Positions 5,583 through 9,682 of a stretch of DNA of 9,682 bases are shown here, one piece after another. Position numbers and translations under genes: made by a program. The notes under the pieces are model-generated. The model searched no databases, had not been told where the DNA came from, and worked only from the letters and a program-made list of their open reading frames with translations. The DNA is from Betaproteobacteria bacterium (GTDB lineage Bacteria; Pseudomonadota; Gammaproteobacteria; Burkholderiales; SG8-39), in the NCBI GenBank assembly GCA_009693435.1, contig SHXF01000140.1, forward strand, positions 1 through 9,682. The letters are read 5' to 3'. Position 1 is the first letter of the stretch. Each line of letters starts with the position of its first letter.

Positions 5583-7079
5583 ATGGACAGACGCGATTTC
5601 CTGTTGACCGCGAGCGGCGCCACCGGCGAATTGCTCGGCAGGGTGCCGGGAGCGCGTCAGCCGGAAACGGAAGCGTTGCTGCTCGCGGCAACCGAAGGCG
5701 GGAAGGTGGAAAGCAAACCGGCTCGGCCCGGCCTCGAGCATAGCCTTGCCGCCTATGCACTCGGCGTCCGCTATGCCGATCTGCCGCGCGAGATCGTCGC
5801 CGCGACCAAGCGCCTGCTGCTGGATGCCCTGGGATGCGCGTTCGGCGCAGTAGGCGCGCAGCCGGCGAAAATTGCCGAGGCGACGTTTCGCAAGGCGTTT
5901 GGCGGTGCGACATCGGCCAGTATCATCGGCGGCGGCATGATTTCCACGGAAGGCGCGGCGCTGGTGAACGGGGTGCTGGTCCGCTACCTGGATTTCAACG
6001 ACACCTACGTGGGACGCGAGCCGCTGCACCCCAGCGAAATCGTGCCGCTCGCGCTCGCCTGCTGCGAGGAGACAGGGAGCAGCGGGCGCGCGCTGCTGGA
6101 GGCGCTGGTGGTCGGATATGAGGGCGAGACGCGCATCAACGACGCCTTCACCTTTCTCGACCGCGGCTTCCATCCGCTCAGCGCCGCCGGCTTCGTCGCA
6201 CCCATGGTGGCCGGCAAGGCGTGGGGTATGCCGACGGCGCAGATCGCCCAGGCGATCGGTATCTCCGGCACGCGGGAACTGACGATGTTCGTGGTGAACA
6301 GCGGCGAGATCAGCATGATGAAGGCGCTCGGCCATGCCTACACCTGCATGGACGCGGTGTTCTCGACCCGCCTCGCGCAGGCGGGTTTCACCGGGCCCAC
6401 GGGCACCATCGAATGGCTTACCACTCGCGTCGGGCCGAAGATGGCCGATGTGAGGATCAATCTCGATCCGGGCGCGTACCGGTTGACGCAGGTGTTCCTG
6501 AAGCGCTTCCCGCTGCAGTTCGAGATGCAGGCCGCGGTGGAGGCTTGCGTCAACCTGCATGCAGCGGTGCGCGGCGCGGTCGATCAGATCCGCGAAGTCG
6601 TCATCGAAACCTATCCGCGCATACGCGAACGCACCGCCGGCCCGGAGAAGTATCAGCCGGCCACACGCGAAAGCGCAGACCACAGCCTGCCGATCTGCAC
6701 CGCGATGGCTTTGCTCGACGGCGACGTGAACGAATCGCAATTCGACCGCGATCGCTGGCGTGAACGCGACGTGATGGCGCTGGCAGCAAGAACCACGGTG
6801 AAGGTCGGCGAGGCGCTGGTCGCGCGCATGCCCAAGGGGCGCGGCGCAGTCGTCGAAGTGCGTCTGGCCGACGGACGGGTATTGAAGGAGGCGATCGACA
6901 TTCCCGAGGGCGATGTGGCGCGCCCGTTGTCGCGCGCCGGACTGGAGCGCAAGTTCCGCCAGCTCGCCGAGCCGGTGCTGGGCGCGGCAAGAGCGACACA
7001 AGTGATCGCGCTCGTGGACAATCTGGAGAACGTCGAGAACGTGAGGACGTTCACGCAGGCACTGCGTGGACGCGTGTGA
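5583..7079 (+). CDS. MmgE/PrpD family protein with Tat-like N-terminus
   Basis: This 498-residue protein belongs to the family of 2-methylcitrate dehydratase (PrpD) and cis-aconitate decarboxylase. The core starts near residue 50 (PGLEHSLAAYALGVRYADLP). Family marks include LLDALGCAFGA, NGVLVRYLDFNDTY (Asp137, Asp140), EPLHPSEIVPLALA (His149), RGFHPLSAAG (His197) and RESADHSLP (His367), where active-site Asp and His residues usually lie. The family dehydrates, isomerises or decarboxylates tri- and dicarboxylates. Unusually, the protein begins MDRRDFLLTASGATGELLG, which resembles a twin-arginine signal, although the segment after it is short on hydrophobic residues and contains Glu and Arg. 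It is followed after 27 bases by the racemase-like gene and so heads a three-gene operon. It is not part of a prpB/prpC propionate cluster in this window, so the substrate is probably not 2-methylcitrate. Confidence 0.92.
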   Translation: MDRRDFLLTASGATGELLGRVPGARQPETEALLLAATEGGKVESKPARPGLEHSLAAYALGVRYADLPREIVAATKRLLLDALGCAFGAVGAQPAKIAEATFRKAFGGATSASIIGGGMISTEGAALVNGVLVRYLDFNDTYVGREPLHPSEIVPLALACCEETGSSGRALLEALVVGYEGETRINDAFTFLDRGFHPLSAAGFVAPMVAGKAWGMPTAQIAQAIGISGTRELTMFVVNSGEISMMKALGHAYTCMDAVFSTRLAQAGFTGPTGTIEWLTTRVGPKMADVRINLDPGAYRLTQVFLKRFPLQFEMQAAVEACVNLHAAVRGAVDQIREVVIETYPRIRERTAGPEKYQPATRESADHSLPICTAMALLDGDVNESQFDRDRWRERDVMALAARTTVKVGEALVARMPKGRGAVVEVRLADGRVLKEAIDIPEGDVARPLSRAGLERKFRQLAEPVLGAARATQVIALVDNLENVENVRTFTQALRGRV

Positions 7080-7106
7080 GATGACAATCAACCCAAGGAG
7101 AAGCAA

Positions 7107-7829
7107 ATGATACGAGTGGCATTTGTCGTAGGCGAATACCCCGGTGCCGAGCGCCAGCGCCGCATGGACGTGGCGCTGGGGTACTCATCGGCGGAAGTCG
7201 AGGTCGGCATCATCGGCGTACCTGCTACGCCGTATCTGCACGGGCTTACGCCGGCGGAAATGCAGCTGGTGGCGCCGCCGTTTATCGACGCGTTCCGGCG
7301 CGCCGAGGCCGAGGGTTACGATGCCGTGGTGCCGCTGGGGATGCTGGACCTCGGCGTCGAGGGCGGTCGCTCGGCGGTGGACATACCGGTGATAGGCCCG
7401 TGCCAGGCGGCGCTGCATATCGCGGCGCAGCTTGGCGACCGGATCGGACTGATCGGTTACCACGAGAGCCTCACGCCGATGATGGAAGATCTGGTGAACC
7501 GGCATCGCATGTCCGACTGGGTTGTCGGCTGGCGCTCCAGCGGCTTCGATCTGCCGGACATGGCGGCAAATCACGATGCGGTAGTGGAAAATTTCGTCGC
7601 CGCGGCGCGCTCGCTGATCAAGGAGAACCGCGCCGACGTGATCGTGCCCATGGGCATCAGCCAGTGTCCGGTGCATATCAAACCCGCCTGGTTGATGAAA
7701 GAGCTGGGCGTGCCGGTGGTGGATGGAATCGGCGCGCCGATCCGCTTTGCGGCCATGCTGAAAAGCCTTGACCTGAGGCACAGCCGGCGCCGCTGGCCGC
7801 GTTCGCCGAGTTTCCCAGTTGCAAAATAG
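7107..7829 (+). CDS. Asp/Glu/hydantoin racemase-fold protein lacking catalytic cysteines
   Basis: The 240-residue length and alternating strand-helix layout with two pseudo-symmetric halves match the Asp/Glu racemase superfamily (hydantoin racemase, maleate isomerase, arylmalonate decarboxylase). In active racemases a Cys follows the strand in each half, in patterns such as VIACFDDPG and VIVLGCTGM. Here the matching places read VVPLGMLDLG (74-83) and VIVPMGISQCP (178-188). The first Cys is absent and the second position is Met/Gly, with Cys187 four to five residues later. Cys99 in IGPCQAAL is another candidate. The symmetric P-[LM]-G replacement suggests a subfamily with different chemistry or a non-enzymatic role rather than random loss. 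AAGGAG (7095-7100) lies 6 bases before the ATG. It sits between the PrpD-like and Bug genes, so it probably acts on the same compound. Confidence 0.82.
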   Translation: MIRVAFVVGEYPGAERQRRMDVALGYSSAEVEVGIIGVPATPYLHGLTPAEMQLVAPPFIDAFRRAEAEGYDAVVPLGMLDLGVEGGRSAVDIPVIGPCQAALHIAAQLGDRIGLIGYHESLTPMMEDLVNRHRMSDWVVGWRSSGFDLPDMAANHDAVVENFVAAARSLIKENRADVIVPMGISQCPVHIKPAWLMKELGVPVVDGIGAPIRFAAMLKSLDLRHSRRRWPRSPSFPVAK

Positions 7830-7854
7830 TCGAAGGCAGAGCCAGCACAAGATG

Positions 7855-7881
7855 GAGGAGAAGGAGGAGAAGGAGGAAGAG
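7855..7881 (+). repeat. Three 9-bp purine repeats forming a multiple ribosome binding site
   Basis: Two exact copies of GAGGAGAAG (7855-7863, 7864-7872) and a third variant copy GAGGAAGAG (7873-7881) abut the ATG of the Bug gene at 7882. Each copy contains a Shine-Dalgarno-like GGAG. An in-frame ATG at 7852 would put an acidic MEEKEEKEEE peptide in front of the signal sequence, so 7882 is preferred as the start. Confidence 0.6.
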
Positions 7882-8865
7882 ATGAGGCATTACGCTCTGA
7901 AGAGTCTGCTTCGGGCCATCGCGGCGGTGGCGCTCGCCTGGTCGGCGGGCGCAGCCGCGCAGGGTTTTCCCGTCAAACCGATCCGCTGGATCGTGCCCTA
8001 TACGCCGGGCGGCATCACCGACAACGTCACCCGCCTGGTGGCGCAGCGCATGCAGGAGCAGAACGGCTGGACCATCGTGGTGGAGAACCGGCCCGGGGCC
8101 AATTCGATACTGGGCGCCGATCTCGCAGCGAAGGCGCCTGCAGATGGCCACACCGTTCTCACGGTGATTGCCGCGCACGCCGCGAATGCCACGCTCTACG
8201 CGGGCAAGCTTCCCTACGACCCGGTGAAGAGCTTCGCGCCGGTGAGCCTTGCCGCAATCGCGCCGCTGATCCTGACCGTGAGCAACAGTTTTCCGGCGAA
8301 GGACGTGAAGGAATTGATCGCGTACGCAAAATCCAATCCCGGAAAGATTTCTTTCGGTTCTTCCGGCGTCGGGGCAGCGGCGCATCTCACGACGGAATTG
8401 CTCAAGCAGACGGCCGGGCTGGACATGGTGCACGTGCCCTACAAGGGCACCGCGCCGGCATTGCAGGATTTGATGGGCGGCAACATCCAGGTCCTGGTCG
8501 ATGTGCCCAGCACCCTGATGCCGCACGTGCGTGGCGGCAAGATACGCGCCCTGGCAATGTTCTCCGCCAAGCGCATCGCCGGGGCACCGGAAGTGCCGAC
8601 GGTGGCGGAGGCGGGCGGTCCGCCGCTGGAGTCCTCCACCTGGGTGCTGTTTCTGGCGCCGGCCGGGACGCCGCGCGACATCGTCGCGAGGATCTCCGGG
8701 GAAGCGGCTAAAGCCGTCAATTCAGGCGAGTTGAGAACACGCCTGGAGGGCATCGGCATCGAACCGGTCGGCAACTCACCCGAGCAGGCCGGCAGGTTTC
8801 TCGACGAAGAGATCGCCAAGTGGGCCAAAGTGATCACCGCGGCAGGCGTCAAGGCGGATCAATAG
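7882..8865 (+). CDS. Bug/TctC family tripartite tricarboxylate-type binding protein
   Basis: This 327-residue secreted binding protein has a basic N-terminus (MRHYALKSLLR), a hydrophobic core (about 12-25) and a signal peptidase site AAA/QGFP after residue 26. The mature part shows FPVKPIRWIVPYTPGG with Asp47, VENRPGANSILG (67-78), ADGHTVLT, GKLPYDPVKSFAPVS, HVPYKGTAPALQDL, EVPTVAEAG and a C-terminal KWAKVITAAGVKA, all standard for Bug proteins. It is the last gene of the plus-strand operon, 52 bases after the racemase-like gene. It differs considerably from the minus-strand Bug protein across the ligand lid (ITDN against GVDT after the PGG motif), so the two probably bind different ligands. 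Upstream in-frame starts at 7819 and 7852 would bury the signal peptide behind a charged leader. Confidence 0.95.
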   Translation: MRHYALKSLLRAIAAVALAWSAGAAAQGFPVKPIRWIVPYTPGGITDNVTRLVAQRMQEQNGWTIVVENRPGANSILGADLAAKAPADGHTVLTVIAAHAANATLYAGKLPYDPVKSFAPVSLAAIAPLILTVSNSFPAKDVKELIAYAKSNPGKISFGSSGVGAAAHLTTELLKQTAGLDMVHVPYKGTAPALQDLMGGNIQVLVDVPSTLMPHVRGGKIRALAMFSAKRIAGAPEVPTVAEAGGPPLESSTWVLFLAPAGTPRDIVARISGEAAKAVNSGELRTRLEGIGIEPVGNSPEQAGRFLDEEIAKWAKVITAAGVKADQ

Positions 8866-8920
8866 AGGGCGTACTGGCGGGCACTGAGGCAGGGCAGGCC
8901 CCGGAAGCGGCTGTTTCTGA

Positions 8921-8946
8921 CCCGTCCGACATCTTCGCAGGACGGG
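8921..8946 (+). terminator. Possible terminator hairpin after the plus-strand operon
   Basis: CCCGTCC (8921-8927) and GGACGGG (8940-8946) make a perfect 7-bp stem with a 12-base loop, 55 bases after the Bug stop codon. It is followed by ACAAATG rather than a T tract, so it is a weak or Rho-assisted terminator at best. Confidence 0.35.
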
Positions 8947-8957
8947 ACAAATGCTCA

Positions 8958-8984
8958 TTGCCGGGGGTTGCGGTGTGGGATACT
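8958..8984 (+). promoter_or_regulatory. Possible extended -10 promoter for the small hypothetical gene
   Basis: TTGCCG (8958-8963) is followed after 15 bases by GATACT (8979-8984), with TG at 8976-8977 giving an extended -10. The predicted start of transcription falls about 45 bases before the ATG at 9035. The spacer is short and both hexamers match only 4 of 6, so this is tentative. Confidence 0.28.
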
Positions 8985-9034
8985 GGCTGCGCAAGTTCGA
9001 CTCATCCGCACGCACCGAATGAAGGAATGGAACG

Positions 9035-9427
9035 ATGGGACAATGGTGGGGTTACAACAAGGATCATGGCTGGGTCGTACTCGACCGCACCATCCCGTCC
9101 AACGCGCCCGGACTCAAGGGCGATCTGCTGTTTTTCCGCTGCCGCGACACCAGCACCTACGTTGCCAAGCGCGACACCTGGCGTCCGCCGTTGTACCGGT
9201 TTGCGCCGAACTACCTGATGGCGCTGCAGGAACCCGAGGCCGCCATGGCGAGTGCCGAGTACGCATCGCTGCAGGGCCGCTGGCCGGAATTCGAGCGCGA
9301 AATCCACCGCCTGCATGACCAGACCGGTCAAAAAGAAGAAGCCATACGCCTGGAAGCCGAAAAGGTGAAGAAGGCCGCGGCGAAAGAAAAGCGCAAGAAA
9401 GCGGCTGCCGCCAAAGCAGAATCGTAG
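9035..9427 (+). CDS. Hypothetical protein with Lys/Ala-rich C-terminal tail
   Basis: This 130-residue cytoplasmic protein has no signal peptide or membrane segment. Residues 1-60 form a compact, aromatic-rich globular part (MGQWWGYNKDHGWVVLDR, then GDLLFFRCRD and PPLYRFAPNYL). The tail from about residue 97 is a highly charged helix of Lys, Ala and Glu, likely a coiled coil or nucleic-acid-contacting extension. The start is supported by AAGGAA (9022-9027), 7 bases before the ATG. Third-position GC bias agrees with a real gene. I do not recognise a named family, though the WWGY...HGWVVLDR opening looks like a conserved small-protein family. It is separated from the Bug operon by 169 bases with a hairpin and a possible promoter, so it is probably expressed on its own. 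Function unknown. Confidence 0.75.
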   Translation: MGQWWGYNKDHGWVVLDRTIPSNAPGLKGDLLFFRCRDTSTYVAKRDTWRPPLYRFAPNYLMALQEPEAAMASAEYASLQGRWPEFEREIHRLHDQTGQKEEAIRLEAEKVKKAAAKEKRKKAAAAKAES

Positions 9428-9534
9428 TCGCCGCGCGGCAATTGTCCGTCGCTGCGCACCACGAGTCACCGTTGATCCGACAGGCGCGACTCTGCGCCGC
9501 GAATCGCTCGGAAGAATACGGCGATTGCCTAGTG

Positions 9535-9682
9535 CTGCCCTTTACCCACAATTATTTCAACTTGTATCCGGTGGCCTGAGAGTGAAGCCCAGACAGAGGA
9601 TTTGCAGGACCGTGTAGCCCTGCCACATAAGCTGGTGTCCCGGGTGCGGATCGTTGTTACGGCCAAGATAGCCACCCAGGCG
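9535..9682 (-). mobile_element. End of an IS4-family insertion sequence, truncated by the window edge
   Basis: The element's outer end is placed at CTGCCCTTTACCCACAATT (9535-9553), which matches the Tn5/IS50 outside end CTGACTCTTATACACAAGT at 13 of 19 positions. The transposase 3' end begins 3 bases inside this. The other terminal repeat, and therefore the target duplication, lie beyond the window. The exact boundary is inferred. Confidence 0.7.
9557..9682 (-). CDS. IS4-family transposase, C-terminal 41 residues (partial)
   Basis: A minus-strand frame enters from the right edge and ends at TGA (9559-9557). It reads RLGGYLGRNNDPHPGHQLMW and continues QGYTVLQILCLGF. The signature RLGG[YF]LGR...D..PG...[LM]W.G...L is the characteristic C-terminal end of IS4-family DDE transposases, just past the catalytic Glu region, which lies outside this window. 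The frame starts upstream of the window edge, so whether the whole transposase is intact cannot be judged. Its stop is followed closely by the element's terminal repeat, as expected for a compact insertion sequence. Confidence 0.85.
   Translation of the reverse strand, partial: RLGGYLGRNNDPHPGHQLMWQGYTVLQILCLGFTLRPPDTS

Noticed and set aside
5496..7106. Long open frame of 536 codons on the minus strand opposite the PrpD-like gene
   Set aside because: It is a by-product of GC-rich codon use in the sense gene; its protein is Arg/His/Ala-rich with no domain pattern, and the plus strand has a recognisable family.
7678..8526. Minus-strand open frame of 282 codons opposite the racemase-like and Bug genes
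   Set aside because: It spans two well-supported plus-strand genes and has no protein-family character; a high-GC shadow.
9430..9439. GCCGCGCGGC palindrome after the small hypothetical gene
   Set aside because: It has no loop and no T tract, and short GC palindromes are expected by chance at this base composition.

Overview
The window looks like a chromosomal accessory or catabolic region of a GC-rich proteobacterium. It is most likely a betaproteobacterium of the Burkholderiales type. I base this on high GC with strong third-position GC bias, two extracytoplasmic binding proteins of the Bug/TctC family (a family greatly expanded in Bordetella and relatives), and clustering of these with small-molecule enzymes. 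No rRNA, tRNA, CRISPR or phage genes were seen.

Layout. (1) Positions 1-174, minus strand: the first 58 codons of a gene running off the left edge, with its own ATG and ribosome binding site. It is head-to-head with, and overlaps, a cupin-type gene (159-872, plus) that seems to lack its normal N-terminus. (2) Positions 1139-2788, plus: a thiamine diphosphate (ThDP) dependent enzyme of the acetolactate synthase superfamily. (3) Positions 5207 down to 2836, minus: a Bug/TctC binding protein, then a protein of the 4,5-dihydroxyphthalate decarboxylase / NMT1-like binding-protein fold, then a tiny antitoxin-like ORF. (4) Positions 5583-8865, plus: a MmgE/PrpD family protein with a twin-arginine-like N-terminus, an Asp/Glu-racemase-fold protein lacking the usual catalytic cysteines, and a second Bug/TctC binding protein. 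(5) Positions 9035-9427, plus: a small conserved-looking hypothetical protein with a Lys/Ala-rich tail. (6) Positions 9535-9682: the end of an IS4-family insertion sequence, with the last 41 codons of its transposase on the minus strand and a Tn5-like terminal repeat.

Working together. Clusters 3 and 4 diverge from a 375-bp gap (5208-5582) and each carries a Bug protein plus one or two cytoplasmic enzymes. This suggests two linked modules for capture and conversion of small carboxylates. The steps implied by the families are decarboxylation, dehydration/isomerisation, epimerisation or decarboxylation, and a ThDP-dependent C-C cleavage or condensation. No TctA/TctB membrane subunits, ABC permease or transcription regulator lies in the window, so transport partners and control must be elsewhere. 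Substrates cannot be read from the sequence. The ends of the window show rearrangement: a truncated cupin at a divergent overlap on the left and an insertion sequence on the right.
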